From JAOXRU01 sp965247735 (GTDB lineage Bacteria; Bacteroidota; Bacteroidia; Flavobacteriales; Flavobacteriaceae), in contig CBDFHN010000002.1 in NCBI GenBank assembly GCA_965247735.1, forward strand, positions 4,278,001 to 4,342,000: 64,000 bases of DNA, given 5' to 3'. Positions 27,173-36,909 of this stretch are shown here, in pieces (the stretch's first letter is position 1; each line of letters opens with the position of its first letter). Both the position numbers and the translations under genes were made by a program. Below the pieces are notes generated by a model. That model was not told the DNA's origin. It saw nothing but the letters and a program-made list of their open reading frames with translations, and did no database searches.

Positions 27173-28364
27173 GTTTTTTAATGTTGGTAAAAATTAATGG
27201 TAGCAGCGAAATTGGTATTAGGGAGCTGATAGCGAATAAGTAAAAATAGTAGTTATTAAAAATTGATAATTGTTGCCAAACCATAATTCCTTTATAAAAT
27301 ATAAGTGCTTCGGATGTGAAAAAGCCTATTAAGTATAAAAAAATGCTTGTTTTTGATATCTTAATGATGTTTAAGTGTTTTAAGAAACTGAGTATGGAGA
27401 TGCTTATGATGCCTAAAAATGTCCAATGTAAGTATCCAATAATAAAATCGATGTTATTGTTGGCTAGTTTGGAAAAATACGGAAAAGAGCTAATTAGTTG
27501 AAGTGCTGCTTTGATGTAGAGTAGGATAAAACATAATTGTAATAGGTTCCATGTTACTTTGGAAAATAGGCTTTTTGTTTTTTCTGTAACACAAAGTTTT
27601 ATAAGGAGTAAGAAGCTGATAATTTGCGCTAGATTTCCGATTGCCGAAATGATGTATAGTACGATACTTGTATTGCTCCATAGAAACGATTGAGCGAGCG
27701 TTAGTACAATGCTTGCGTTTATGGTGTGTAAAAATGGCCTGATGTATTTTTTTGCCATTGAAATATTGTGATTTTCTAGTATTTTAAGAAATATTCCAAT
27801 TAAAGCAAGAATGAAAAAACCATTGTATAGAAAATGGAGGTAGAAGTAGATAGCGTTTTTATACCATATAGAATTGTGGCCAAGTGTGTTTATAATAATT
27901 CCAAGAAGCCATGGGCCAATACTAGAGAGGATTAAGTACCATAGCGAGGCTTTAATGAGTTTAAAAGAGGCGGTTTTTTTGCTTTCTATTGGTGTCTTTG
28001 TTAGAAAAAACCAACAAAACCAGTAAGAGCATATTAGAAATAGTGTTGAAAATAGTATTGAGAGTGCTGCGTATCCTTGAAAAGGAAAGGTGATTAGCAT
28101 TCCGATAATAGTAATTTGTGTGCTCCAAAATAAGATACTATACTTTTTTTTGAGAGCTTGATTGTTTAAGAATAGTTTAAAAAGCAAACAGGTTATTCCA
28201 ATATAGACCCAACCAAGTAGTGCAATATGTGAGTGAGTGTGTACAATATGTTTGTAATTGATGTTTAGTGGGGTTACAAAAAACAGTCTTAAACTTAGGC
28301 CTAGTAGTGCAAGTAGTAAAAAGTAGGTAAGGGCTAGTAAAGCTTGTTTTTTTGTTGATATCAT
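27162..28364 (-). CDS. Polytopic membrane protein of unknown function with His-rich motif
   Basis: 400 residues, almost entirely hydrophobic, with about 11-12 predicted membrane segments by eye. The loop and helix start HIVHTHSHIALLGW (H42, H44, H46) recall haem-binding His clusters in subunit-I-like haem-copper oxidase relatives and NnrS-like proteins, but none of the other ligand motifs is clear, so this is only a hint. Expressed alone; it converges with the Usp gene. I do not recognise a specific function. Confidence 0.65.
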   Translation of the reverse strand: MISTKKQALLALTYFLLLALLGLSLRLFFVTPLNINYKHIVHTHSHIALLGWVYIGITCLLFKLFLNNQALKKKYSILFWSTQITIIGMLITFPFQGYAALSILFSTLFLICSYWFCWFFLTKTPIESKKTASFKLIKASLWYLILSSIGPWLLGIIINTLGHNSIWYKNAIYFYLHFLYNGFFILALIGIFLKILENHNISMAKKYIRPFLHTINASIVLTLAQSFLWSNTSIVLYIISAIGNLAQIISFLLLIKLCVTEKTKSLFSKVTWNLLQLCFILLYIKAALQLISSFPYFSKLANNNIDFIIGYLHWTFLGIISISILSFLKHLNIIKISKTSIFLYLIGFFTSEALIFYKGIMVWQQLSIFNNYYFYLFAISSLIPISLLPLIFTNIKKPTS

Positions 28365-28509
28365 TTATTTTTTTTGGAGAAAGAGATTAAAAAAGCTAAG
28401 GTATTATACATGATTGTATTGGTTGATGATTTGGATCATAATAGTTTCTTTCTTTAGTAATGTTTTTTGAAGTATGTAAGGCGGTCTTGTTTTGGTAGAC
28501 TGATGCTGA

Positions 28510-28866
28510 ATGAGTATGGAGTTGTTGTTTGTGTATAATGCAAATTCAGGTAAGGCTAACAATTTTTTGGATATAGCACATAAGTTGTTTAGTCCAAAGA
28601 CGTATTCTTGTGGGCTCTGCAATATTACTCATGGAGTTTTTGTAGAAAATAGTGTTTGGAAGAAGTTTAGAAAGAATTCAGATCTGTTGATGACTTTTTT
28701 GTATAAAAATGACTTTGAAGGTATGTATGATAGAGTAGATGTGTATCCAGTGGTGTTTTTAAAGAGTAAAAATACAATAACAATCTTGGTTGAAGCTTAT
28801 GAGTTTGATGGGTTAGGGTCAGCAGAAGAGCTAGTTTCTTTGTTGAAAGAGAAGTTGCATGAATAG
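28510..28866 (+). CDS. Conserved hypothetical protein with CxxC
   Basis: 118 residues, no signal or membrane segment. The start ELLFVYNANSGKANNFLDIAHK and the CGLC motif at about 34-37 are features of a small flavobacterial family that I recall as conserved but uncharacterised; some members are labelled GTPase without a visible P-loop, which is also absent here. The CxxC could bind metal or be redox-active. It ends four bases before the convergent engB gene. Confidence 0.7.
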   Translation: MSMELLFVYNANSGKANNFLDIAHKLFSPKTYSCGLCNITHGVFVENSVWKKFRKNSDLLMTFLYKNDFEGMYDRVDVYPVVFLKSKNTITILVEAYEFDGLGSAEELVSLLKEKLHE

Positions 28867-28870
28867 TGTG

Positions 28871-29485
28871 TCAGCTGTTTTCTTTTTCTACCTGTTTGTT
28901 TATTTTTCCTATATAATCTAATAGTTCGTCTCTTCCTGCATTGTTGCTAGATGAGGTGATAAAATAATTCGGAGCTTCTTCCCATACATCGTCTAGTAGC
29001 TTTTTTATGTAATCAGCAACATGGTTTTCAATTGCTTTAGGACGAAGTTTGTCAGCTTTTGTGAATACTATAGAAAAAGGAATTTGATTTTCTCCTAGCC
29101 ATTCCATAAATGCTAAATCTACCTTTTGAGGTTCGTGTCTAATGTCAATTAGTACAAAAGCAGAAACGAGTTGTTCGCGTTGTTCAAAATAGTTGGTGAT
29201 AAACTTTTGAAATGTTTTTTTATCTCTTTTAGAGACTCTGGCATATCCATATCCTGGTAAATCAACCAAAAACCATTCCTGGTTAATGATAAAATGGTTA
29301 ATCAGTTGTGTTTTTCCTGGTCTTCCTGATGTTTTAGCTAAGCTCTTTTTTTGAGTTAGCATATTTATCAAAGAAGATTTTCCAACATTAGACCGGCCTA
29401 TAAAAGCGTATTCTAGTAATTGATCTTTTGGGCATTTGCTTACTTCGGCATTACTAATTACAAATTCGGCAGATTTTATTTTCAT
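28871..29485 (-). CDS. engB: Ribosome biogenesis GTP-binding protein EngB (YihA/YsxC)
   Basis: 204 residues. P-loop GRSNVGKSS at 30-38, G2/G3 region with DLPGYG at 75-80 and G4 TKADK near 142-146. Acts in late 50S subunit assembly and is usually essential. It lies six bases downstream of the alpha/beta hydrolase gene, so both are probably read from the promoter at 30286-30293. Confidence 0.95.
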   Translation of the reverse strand: MKIKSAEFVISNAEVSKCPKDQLLEYAFIGRSNVGKSSLINMLTQKKSLAKTSGRPGKTQLINHFIINQEWFLVDLPGYGYARVSKRDKKTFQKFITNYFEQREQLVSAFVLIDIRHEPQKVDLAFMEWLGENQIPFSIVFTKADKLRPKAIENHVADYIKKLLDDVWEEAPNYFITSSSNNAGRDELLDYIGKINKQVEKENS

Positions 29486-29491
29486 TTCTTG

Positions 29492-30256
29492 TTAGAATTT
29501 TCTTTTTGCAAACCAGTTTTCTAGAATATCGTTGAATTCTTGCGGGTGCTCCATCATTGGGGCATGTCCACATTTGTCTATCCAGAAAAGGTCAGAATCA
29601 GGTAGTAGTTCGTTAAATTCCACAGCAACATTAGGTGGGGTTACATCATCTTGTTTTCCCCAGATAATACAGGTTGGAGCTTCCATTTTTGGCAAATCTT
29701 TTGCCATATTATGTCTAATTGCGCTTTTTGCAATTGCTAGTGTTTTAACAAGTTTAGACCTGTCGTTTACTGTGGCAAAAACTTCGTCTACAATTTCTTT
29801 AGTGGCTACTTTTGGGTCGTAAAAGACGTCTTCGCTCTTTTTCTTGATAAAATCGTAGTCTCCACGCCTTGGGTATCCATCACCCATCGCACTTTCGTAT
29901 AGTCCAGAACTTCCAGTAATTATCAGTGCTTTTACACTATTTGGGTAAAGCTTGGTGTGTAGTAATCCAATGTGTCCACCCAATGAGTTTCCAAGAAGTA
30001 TTACTTTGTCTAGTTTTTTGTGTTGAATAAAGCGCTCTACAAACTCTGCAAATTGTTTTACAGTAGTTTTTAATAATGGCATGCTGTATATTGGTAGTTC
30101 AGGAATTAAAACTTGATATCCTTTTTTAGGAAATAACTCTGTTACAGCGTCAAAGTTACTAAGTCCTCCCATTAACCCATGTAGTATTAGTAGTGGTGTG
30201 CCTTCTCCAGATTCTAGGTAACTAAAGTCTCCTTCTTTTTTAATTGTCTTTGTCAT
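29492..30256 (-). CDS. Alpha/beta hydrolase
   Basis: 254 residues. The nucleophile elbow GNSLGGH places the Ser at S91; the oxyanion segment HGLMGG is at 26-31, and the C-terminal GHAPMMEHP supplies the catalytic His near residue 236. A Bacteroidota-type small hydrolase of unknown substrate, probably acting on an ester. First gene of the two-gene minus-strand unit with engB and divergent from the mraZ cluster. Confidence 0.9.
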   Translation of the reverse strand: MTKTIKKEGDFSYLESGEGTPLLILHGLMGGLSNFDAVTELFPKKGYQVLIPELPIYSMPLLKTTVKQFAEFVERFIQHKKLDKVILLGNSLGGHIGLLHTKLYPNSVKALIITGSSGLYESAMGDGYPRRGDYDFIKKKSEDVFYDPKVATKEIVDEVFATVNDRSKLVKTLAIAKSAIRHNMAKDLPKMEAPTCIIWGKQDDVTPPNVAVEFNELLPDSDLFWIDKCGHAPMMEHPQEFNDILENWFAKRKF

Positions 30257-30285
30257 TTAGCCTATGTAGTAGTTCTTCGTAATCG

Positions 30286-30293
30286 CAAATATA
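30286..30293 (-). promoter_or_regulatory. Probable -7 box of the hydrolase-engB unit
   Basis: Minus strand reads TATATTTG, 29 bases upstream of the hydrolase ATG. Confidence 0.55.
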
Positions 30294-30477
30294 GGTATTT
30301 CAATGTACATAGTAACCTGCTTTTGTGATATAAAAAACAGAAAGTGACACTTTTTTCATTTTTTTTATCCCACCAAATAATATTTTGATTTTTAATGAGT
30401 TATGTTTATATATACTTGTTTTTTGCTAAGTTATTAACAATGGTGGATTTATGTGTAGCAAAGTGGGAATATTTGTA

Positions 30478-30485
30478 TATCTTTG
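30478..30485 (+). promoter_or_regulatory. Probable -7 box (TATCTTTG) of the dcw cluster
   Basis: Perfect TAnnTTTG upstream of mraZ. It overlaps the TTG at 30483, which therefore cannot be the mraZ start if this promoter is used. Confidence 0.6.
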
Positions 30486-30518
30486 AAATTCAAAAGAGAA
30501 CAGCTTAATTTTTTTGTA

Positions 30519-30983
30519 TTGAACAGTCTTATAGGAACATATGAATGTAAAGCAGATGCGAAAGGTCGTATCGCTGTGCCTGTGCTTTTGAAAAATCAAC
30601 TTTCTCCAGTCGTAAATCAAGGTTTTGTTTTGAAAAAAGCAGTTTATCAGCCTTGCCTAGAGTTGTATCCAATGGAACAATGGAACGAGTTGATGGGGAA
30701 ATTGAAGAAGAAAAATAGGGACAGAAGGGTTAATAATGCTTTTATGAGAAAGTTTGTTGCTGATTCTAGACCAGTAGAAATAGATGCTGCCGGTAGATTG
30801 TTAATTCCAAAAGATTTGGCGTTGAAAGTTGGAATCACAAAAAATGTGGTATTATCTTCAGTTATAGATATCGTTGAGCTTTGGGATAAAGAAAAGTATG
30901 CTGTAGCACTTGAAGAGGCAGAAGATGGTTTTGAAGATTTAATGGATGAAATTATGGGAGGAGATGAAGATGAGTTATCATAA
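30519..30983 (+). CDS. mraZ: Transcriptional regulator/division protein MraZ
   Basis: 154 residues from the TTG at 30519, giving MNSLIGTYECKADAKGRIAVP, the usual MraZ start; a TTG 36 bases earlier falls within the promoter box. Two SpoVT/AbrB-like swapped-hairpin domains (about 5-50 and 80-125; second one EIDAAGRLLIPKDL). MraZ binds repeats in the cluster promoter in other bacteria and represses it. The 3' end is acidic and overlaps rsmH by 14 bases. Confidence 0.92.
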   Translation: MNSLIGTYECKADAKGRIAVPVLLKNQLSPVVNQGFVLKKAVYQPCLELYPMEQWNELMGKLKKKNRDRRVNNAFMRKFVADSRPVEIDAAGRLLIPKDLALKVGITKNVVLSSVIDIVELWDKEKYAVALEEAEDGFEDLMDEIMGGDEDELS

Positions 30984-31866
30984 TCCAGTATTATTAAAGG
31001 AGTCTGTAGATGGACTTGCTATAAAAGAAAATGGAGTGTATGTTGATGTTACTTTTGGTGGCGGAGGACATTCAAGAGAGATATTAAGTAGGTTGGGGGA
31101 GAATGGGCGTCTTTATGCTTTTGACCAAGATGAGGATGCACAAAAGAATGCTATTGATGATGAGCGTTTTGTCTTGATTCATGAAAATTTCAGGTATGTT
31201 ACTCAGTTTTTGAAGTTTCATAGAGTAAGAGAGGTTGATGGTGTGTTAGGAGATTTTGGCGTTTCATCTCATCAGTTTAATGAGCCAGAAAGAGGGTTTT
31301 CGACTCGGTTTGATGCTGATTTGGATATGAGAATGAGTAAGAGAAGTAAGGCATCAGCTTATAATATAGTTAATGAATATGCTCATGGAGATTTGAGTAA
31401 AGTTCTTTTTAGGTATGGTGATTTAAGAAATGGTGGAGCAATGGCTTCAAAAATAATTGAAGAACGAGAGAATGAGCCTATTAAAACTTCAGGGCAATTA
31501 AAGCTAGTATTAAAAAAGTTTTTGCCCCAGCATAAAGAAAATAAAATTTTAGCTCAAATATATCAGGCAATACGGATAGAAGTTAATGAAGAGTTGTTGG
31601 TTTTGGAAGAGTTTTTAGATCAGATGCCAAAACTAATTAAGCCAGAAGGAAGATTGAGTTTAATAAGTTATCATTCGTTAGAGGATAGATTGGTGAAACG
31701 CTTTGTAAGAGCAGGAAAGTTTGAAGGAGAACCAGAAAAGGATTTTTATGGGAATATTGATGTTCCTTTCAAAAAAGTAGGGAAGTTGATAGTACCAAGT
31801 GCAGCAGAAATTTCAGAAAATAATAGAGCAAGAAGTGCAAAGTTAAGGATTGCACAAAAAATGTAG
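30970..31866 (+). CDS. rsmH: 16S rRNA (cytosine-1402-N4)-methyltransferase RsmH
   Basis: 298 residues from ATG 30970 (MSYHNPVLL). SAM-dependent N4-methylation of C1402 in the ribosomal P site. The SAM motif VDVTFGGGGHSREIL is near 23-37; GVLGDFGVSSHQ and the C-terminal LISYHSLEDRLVKRF are characteristic. It overlaps mraZ and abuts ftsL with no gap. Confidence 0.95.
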   Translation: MSYHNPVLLKESVDGLAIKENGVYVDVTFGGGGHSREILSRLGENGRLYAFDQDEDAQKNAIDDERFVLIHENFRYVTQFLKFHRVREVDGVLGDFGVSSHQFNEPERGFSTRFDADLDMRMSKRSKASAYNIVNEYAHGDLSKVLFRYGDLRNGGAMASKIIEERENEPIKTSGQLKLVLKKFLPQHKENKILAQIYQAIRIEVNEELLVLEEFLDQMPKLIKPEGRLSLISYHSLEDRLVKRFVRAGKFEGEPEKDFYGNIDVPFKKVGKLIVPSAAEISENNRARSAKLRIAQKM

Positions 31867-32187
31867 ATGAGGGAGAAGATATTAAATGTGCTTCGAGGGA
31901 AATTTTTGGTAAGTGATACCGCTCCTAAAAATTGGTTGTTTATTCTCTTTCTGTCGATGTTGGCAGTGGTGATGATAGCAAGCTCTCATAGTGCAGATCG
32001 GCAGGCATATGTAATAGCAAAGCTCAATGATGATGTTAAAAAACTGAAAGGTGAATTTGTAGAAGTGAGGAAAGAGCTGCAGAAAATGAAATTTGAATCT
32101 ACGGTAGTAAAAAAAGTAAACAAAAGCGGTTTAAAACCTTCGGAGAATCCTCCAAAAAAAATAAAAGTAAAAAAAGAAGAAGATTAA
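31867..32187 (+). CDS. ftsL: FtsL-like division protein
   Basis: 106 residues. One membrane helix (about 23-41, WLFILFLSMLAVVMIASS) followed by a coiled-coil region (DVKKLKGEFVEVRKELQKMK) and a Lys-rich tail. Sequence conservation is low as usual for FtsL, but size, topology and location between rsmH and ftsI support it. Expected to act with FtsQ and a FtsB-like protein at the septum. Confidence 0.85.
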   Translation: MREKILNVLRGKFLVSDTAPKNWLFILFLSMLAVVMIASSHSADRQAYVIAKLNDDVKKLKGEFVEVRKELQKMKFESTVVKKVNKSGLKPSENPPKKIKVKKEED

Positions 32188-32190
32188 TTT

Positions 32191-34176
32191 ATGGCAATAA
32201 CAGAAAAAAACATATTGAAGCGATTATATTTTGTTGCGGGATGTATGTTTCTTTTTGCAATTGCTGTAGGGGTAAAATTGGTCAGTATCCAAGCTAATGG
32301 AGATAAATATAAAGATCAATTAGCTCAAAAGAAATTCAAAAAAATTACCATTCAGCCAAACCGAGGTAATCTGTATGCAGATGATGGTAGTTTGTTAGCT
32401 ATATCGGTAACAAAATACGAAATACGTTTTGACGCAGTAGCTCCTACGGTTAAAAACTTCAATGCTCATATTGGAGAATTATCAGATTCATTGTCTTCTT
32501 ATTTTGGGAAATCTTCTGCTTATTATAATGGCAAGTTTAATGATGCGCGTAGAAAAAATAGAAGAAATATCCTTATCGGTAAAAATCTATCTTATTTAGA
32601 ATGTTCTAGAATTAGAAATTTTCCATTGTTTAGATTGGGTCAGTTTAAAGGAGGAATCAAGGTAAAGCAGCGTTCGGTACGGGAGCATCCTATTGGTAAA
32701 ATTGCACAACGTAGCGTTGGTTATGAGCGTGTAGATGAAAATGGATATTATACTAGAGTTGGTCTAGAAGGTGCTTTTGGGAAGTACTTACGTGGAGAGG
32801 CAGGAAGCAGATTGATACAGGTGTTGCCTAATAAAAATTGGAAACCAGTAACAGATTATAATCAGGTAGAGCCAAAAGATGGTAATGATGTAGTGTCAAC
32901 CATTAATTTAAATATACAAGATATTGCACATCATACTTTACTGGCTCAATTGGAGCGTTATAAAGCAGATCATGGTTGTGTGGTTGTAATGGAAACCAAA
33001 ACTGGTGAGATTAAAGCAATTTCAAATCTAGGAAGGAATAAAAAAGGGAAATATTATGAGAAACGAAACTATGCAGTTTGGGAGTCTCATGAACCTGGTT
33101 CTACTTTTAAGTTAATGTCTTTGGCAGTGGCTTTAGAGGATAAGGTTATAGATACTAATGATATTGTAGATACTAAAAAAGGAGTGCTAACTTTTTATAA
33201 GAAAAAGGTTAAAGACTCTAAATGGGGAGGGTATGGTAAAATAACTCTGTCTAAAGCATTTGAGCTCTCCTCTAATACAGGAGTGGTTGGTGTTATAGAT
33301 AAGTATTATAATGATAATCCATCCAAGTTTGTAAACAGACTTTATAATATGGGCTTGAATGAAATGTTGGATTTACCAATAACAGGAGAAGGTAAACCAA
33401 TAATTCCGCATCCAAACGATGATAGATGGAGTGGTATTTCGTTGCAGTGGATGGCGTATGGTTATGGAGTGTCTTTGACTCCTTTACAAACACTTACGTT
33501 TTATAATGCTGTGGCTAATGGAGGTGAAATGGTGAAGCCAAGACTGATAAAAGAAATTAGAGAGTGGAACAAAACAGTAAAAAAGTTTGATAAGGAAGTA
33601 TTAAATCCTTCCATATGTTCTAAAGAGACTATAGGAAAGTTAAAGGCAATGATGAAAAATGTGGTGGAGAAAGAGCATGGCACAGGACATGGCTTGTATT
33701 CTCCAGATTTCTCTATGGCAGGTAAAACAGGGACTTGCCAGAAAAACTATGCTTCAAAAGATCCTAATAAATTAAAGTATATCTCTTCTTTCGCAGGGTA
33801 TTTTCCAGCTGATGATCCTAAGTATTCTTGTATTGTGGTAATTCATGAACCAGACAAAAGTGTTGGGTATTATGGAGCAGATGTTTCTGGGCCTGTTTTT
33901 AAGACAATAGCACATAAGATATATGCAAATTCTCCTTTGGTAGATGAGGTTGAAAATTTAGGCAGACATGAGCAAAAGGTAGATGATGATTACAAGAAAT
34001 ATTACACAAAACTTGATAAGGATTATACTGCTGTTCCTAATGTAAAAGGAATGAGTGGTATGGATGCGGTATCGTTGTTGGAAAATCTTGGATATCGTGT
34101 AAGTATATCAGGAAGAGGAAAAGTGAAAAAGCAAGTGTTGAAGGAAGATAAAAAAATAGTTTTAGAATTGTCATGA
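32191..34176 (+). CDS. ftsI: Septal peptidoglycan transpeptidase with PASTA domain (FtsI/PBP3)
   Basis: 661 residues. N-terminal membrane anchor (about 12-32), class B dimerisation region, then the transpeptidase domain with STFK at S304-K307, SSN at 360-362 and KTG at 512-514. A C-terminal PASTA repeat (about 611-660, VPNVKGMSGMDAVSLLENLG) makes it resemble Spo0VD-type/Gram-positive PBPs, a known Bacteroidota feature. It overlaps murE by 4 bases. Confidence 0.94.
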   Translation: MAITEKNILKRLYFVAGCMFLFAIAVGVKLVSIQANGDKYKDQLAQKKFKKITIQPNRGNLYADDGSLLAISVTKYEIRFDAVAPTVKNFNAHIGELSDSLSSYFGKSSAYYNGKFNDARRKNRRNILIGKNLSYLECSRIRNFPLFRLGQFKGGIKVKQRSVREHPIGKIAQRSVGYERVDENGYYTRVGLEGAFGKYLRGEAGSRLIQVLPNKNWKPVTDYNQVEPKDGNDVVSTINLNIQDIAHHTLLAQLERYKADHGCVVVMETKTGEIKAISNLGRNKKGKYYEKRNYAVWESHEPGSTFKLMSLAVALEDKVIDTNDIVDTKKGVLTFYKKKVKDSKWGGYGKITLSKAFELSSNTGVVGVIDKYYNDNPSKFVNRLYNMGLNEMLDLPITGEGKPIIPHPNDDRWSGISLQWMAYGYGVSLTPLQTLTFYNAVANGGEMVKPRLIKEIREWNKTVKKFDKEVLNPSICSKETIGKLKAMMKNVVEKEHGTGHGLYSPDFSMAGKTGTCQKNYASKDPNKLKYISSFAGYFPADDPKYSCIVVIHEPDKSVGYYGADVSGPVFKTIAHKIYANSPLVDEVENLGRHEQKVDDDYKKYYTKLDKDYTAVPNVKGMSGMDAVSLLENLGYRVSISGRGKVKKQVLKEDKKIVLELS

Positions 34177-35636
34177 TGGTATTGAAAGACATATTGTATA
34201 AGGTTGCTATTGATTCTGTTGTTGGAGATACAGGAATCAGTGTAGGAGCATTGTTTTTTGACTCAAGAAAAGTTGCCAAAAATGATGTTTTTATAGCTGT
34301 TAAAGGAGGTGCTGTTGACGGACATGATTTTATTGCTGCTACAATTGTTGCTGGTGCAAAAGCAATAGTATGTGAGGAGCTTCCTATTGATATTGTTGAT
34401 GGTGTTACCTATGTGCTGGTAAAAAGCACAAATAAGGCATTGGCGATAATGGCCGCGAATTATTACGGTAATCCTTCAAGAGATTTGAAACTTGTGGGGA
34501 TAACTGGGACAAATGGAAAAACAACAATTTCAAGTTTATTGTACCGTCTGTTTACTAATGCAGGATATAAAGTTGGTTTAATATCAACAGTTAAAATCGT
34601 AGTAGCAGGTAAAGTGTTTGGAACAACACATACCACACCAGATTCATTAACGATAAATCGTTATTTGAATATGATGAATGATGAAGGCGTTGAATTTTGT
34701 TTTATGGAGGTGAGTTCTCATGGAATTCATCAATCTAGAACAGCTGGATTGGATTTTACTGGAGGTGTTTTTACAAACCTTTCTCATGATCATTTAGATT
34801 ATCATAAAAGTTTTGCTAAGTATAGAGATGTTAAAAAAGTGTTTTTTGACGAGCTTTCTAAGGATGCATTTGCTTTGGTAAATACTGATGATAAAAATGG
34901 AAAGATTATGCTGCAAAATTCCGCAGCTAAAAAATATAGTTATGCGCTTAAATCGTATGCAGATTTTAGAGGGCAGGTATTAGAAAATCAATTTAGTGGT
35001 TTGCTATTAAAGATTGATGAAAGCGAACTGTGGTCAAAATTAATAGGAGATTTTAATGCTTATAATTTATTGGCTATCTACGGAGCTGCACTATTGTTAG
35101 GTTTGGAGAAGATGGAGGCATTGCGCTTAATAAGTCAATTAGAAAGTGTAGATGGAAGATTTCAATATATAGTATCAAAAGAAAAAATTACAGCAATAGT
35201 AGATTATGCTCATACGCCGGACGCGTTAAAAAATGTACTTGATACAATCAATAGCTTGAGAACAGGCAATGAGAATGTCATTACCGTTGTGGGATGCGGT
35301 GGTGATAGAGACAAGTCCAAGCGTCCGGTTATGGGGCATATCGCATCAGAACTTAGTGGAAAAGCAATTTTCACTTCTGATAATCCTAGAACAGAAGTTC
35401 CAGAGCTTATTATTCAAGAAATGGAAGAAGGAGTAGAAGGGCAAAATTTCAAAAAAATTGTTTCCATAACAGACCGCAAGCAAGCTATAAAAACGGCATG
35501 TCAATTTGCGGAAAAAGGAGATATTATCCTTATTGCTGGTAAAGGGCATGAGTCCTATCAGGAGGTTAATGGAGTTAGAAGTGATTTTGATGATATGCAG
35601 ATTGTAAAAGAGTTGTTAGCATTGTTAGAGAAGTAA
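34173..35636 (+). CDS. murE: UDP-MurNAc-tripeptide synthetase
   Basis: 487 residues. Adds the third amino acid (meso-diaminopimelate in Bacteroidota) to UDP-MurNAc-L-Ala-D-Glu. ATP loop GITGTNGKTT near 110-119, VSSHGIHQSR, and the C-terminal DNPRTE motif which indicates DAP specificity (DNPR). Two tandem ATGs allow a start at 34173 or 34176. Confidence 0.95.
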   Translation: MMVLKDILYKVAIDSVVGDTGISVGALFFDSRKVAKNDVFIAVKGGAVDGHDFIAATIVAGAKAIVCEELPIDIVDGVTYVLVKSTNKALAIMAANYYGNPSRDLKLVGITGTNGKTTISSLLYRLFTNAGYKVGLISTVKIVVAGKVFGTTHTTPDSLTINRYLNMMNDEGVEFCFMEVSSHGIHQSRTAGLDFTGGVFTNLSHDHLDYHKSFAKYRDVKKVFFDELSKDAFALVNTDDKNGKIMLQNSAAKKYSYALKSYADFRGQVLENQFSGLLLKIDESELWSKLIGDFNAYNLLAIYGAALLLGLEKMEALRLISQLESVDGRFQYIVSKEKITAIVDYAHTPDALKNVLDTINSLRTGNENVITVVGCGGDRDKSKRPVMGHIASELSGKAIFTSDNPRTEVPELIIQEMEEGVEGQNFKKIVSITDRKQAIKTACQFAEKGDIILIAGKGHESYQEVNGVRSDFDDMQIVKELLALLEK

Positions 35637-35658
35637 TAAGAAGAGGTAATAAAAGAAT

Positions 35659-36891
35659 ATGTTATATTATTTATTTGAATATTTAGAGAAACAATATCAG
35701 TTCCCAGGAGCTAGTCTTTTTCAGTTTATAACGTTTAGGGCTGCAATGGCAATTTTTGTGTCTTTATTGTTTTCTACCATTTATGGAAGACGAATAATAA
35801 ATTATTTAAGAAATAAACAAGTTGGCGAATCGGTGAGAGAGCTAGGTTTGAAAGGGCAAATGGAAAAGGCTGGAACACCTACAATGGGTGGTATTATTAT
35901 AATTCTGTCTACATTAATTCCTGTATTGTTATTTGCTAAATTGGATAATATCTATGTTATATTATTAATTGTTACTACCATATGGATGGGATTCATAGGT
36001 TTTGTTGATGATTATATTAAAGTGTTTAAAAAAGATAAAGGCGGTCTAAAGGGGAAGTTTAAAGTTTTAGGCCAAATTGTTTTAGGTGTTATAGTTGGGG
36101 TTACGTTATATACGCATCCCAGTGTTACTATTAAAGAAGAGTTCAGTACAGTGGTTGTACAAGAAGAACTCATTGAAGATTCGCAGACTAAAGAGTTTAC
36201 TGCTGAGTTTAAATCTACAAAAACAACAATTCCGTTTTTGAAAAATAACGAATTTGATTATGCAGATTTAATTACATGGGCAGGAGATGGTTTAGCTAAA
36301 TACGCTTGGTTAGTTTTTATTCCAATTGTTATTTTAATTGTTACTGCAGTATCAAATGGTGCTAATCTAACAGACGGTATTGATGGGCTTGCAGCTGGTA
36401 CTTCGGCAGTAATAGTACTAACTTTAGGGTTGTTTGCATGGGTGTCAGGAAATATTATTTTTTCTGATTATTTAAATATTATGTACATCCCCCATGCAGG
36501 AGAAATTGTGGTTTTTATAGCTGCATTTGCAGGTGCATTAGTAGGTTTTTTATGGTACAATGCTTTTCCTGCTCAGGTTTTTATGGGAGATACAGGAAGC
36601 CTTACTATTGGTGGAATAATTGCGGTAATTGCAATCGCTATTAGAAAAGAAATGCTATTGCCAGTATTATGTGGAGTCTTTTTTGCAGAAACCCTATCGG
36701 TTATTTTGCAGGTTGGTTATTTTAAATATACCAAAAAAAGAACAGGTGAAGGTAAGCGTATTTTTTTAATGGCGCCTATTCATCATCATTTTCAGAAAAA
36801 AGGATATCACGAAAGTAAGATTGTTACTCGTTTTTGGGTAATCGGAATTATGTTGGCAATAGTTACAGTAGTTACATTAAAGATTAGATAA
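35659..36891 (+). CDS. mraY: Phospho-N-acetylmuramoyl-pentapeptide transferase
   Basis: 410 residues, about ten membrane helices. Makes lipid I from UDP-MurNAc-pentapeptide and undecaprenyl phosphate. Catalytic Asp motifs VDDYIKVFKK and NLTDGIDGLAAG and the HHH motif PIHHHFQKKG are present. An extra hydrophilic segment of about 60 residues (VTIKEEFSTVVV to LKNNEFDYADLI) between helices accounts for its length compared with E. coli MraY (360), a Bacteroidota feature. Confidence 0.95.
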   Translation: MLYYLFEYLEKQYQFPGASLFQFITFRAAMAIFVSLLFSTIYGRRIINYLRNKQVGESVRELGLKGQMEKAGTPTMGGIIIILSTLIPVLLFAKLDNIYVILLIVTTIWMGFIGFVDDYIKVFKKDKGGLKGKFKVLGQIVLGVIVGVTLYTHPSVTIKEEFSTVVVQEELIEDSQTKEFTAEFKSTKTTIPFLKNNEFDYADLITWAGDGLAKYAWLVFIPIVILIVTAVSNGANLTDGIDGLAAGTSAVIVLTLGLFAWVSGNIIFSDYLNIMYIPHAGEIVVFIAAFAGALVGFLWYNAFPAQVFMGDTGSLTIGGIIAVIAIAIRKEMLLPVLCGVFFAETLSVILQVGYFKYTKKRTGEGKRIFLMAPIHHHFQKKGYHESKIVTRFWVIGIMLAIVTVVTLKIR

Positions 36892-36909
36892 GTAGCGTAA
36901 CTGAAGTTT

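Noticed and set aside
30483..30518. Upstream TTG start for mraZ
   Set aside because: It overlaps the TATCTTTG promoter box and adds residues not typical of MraZ.
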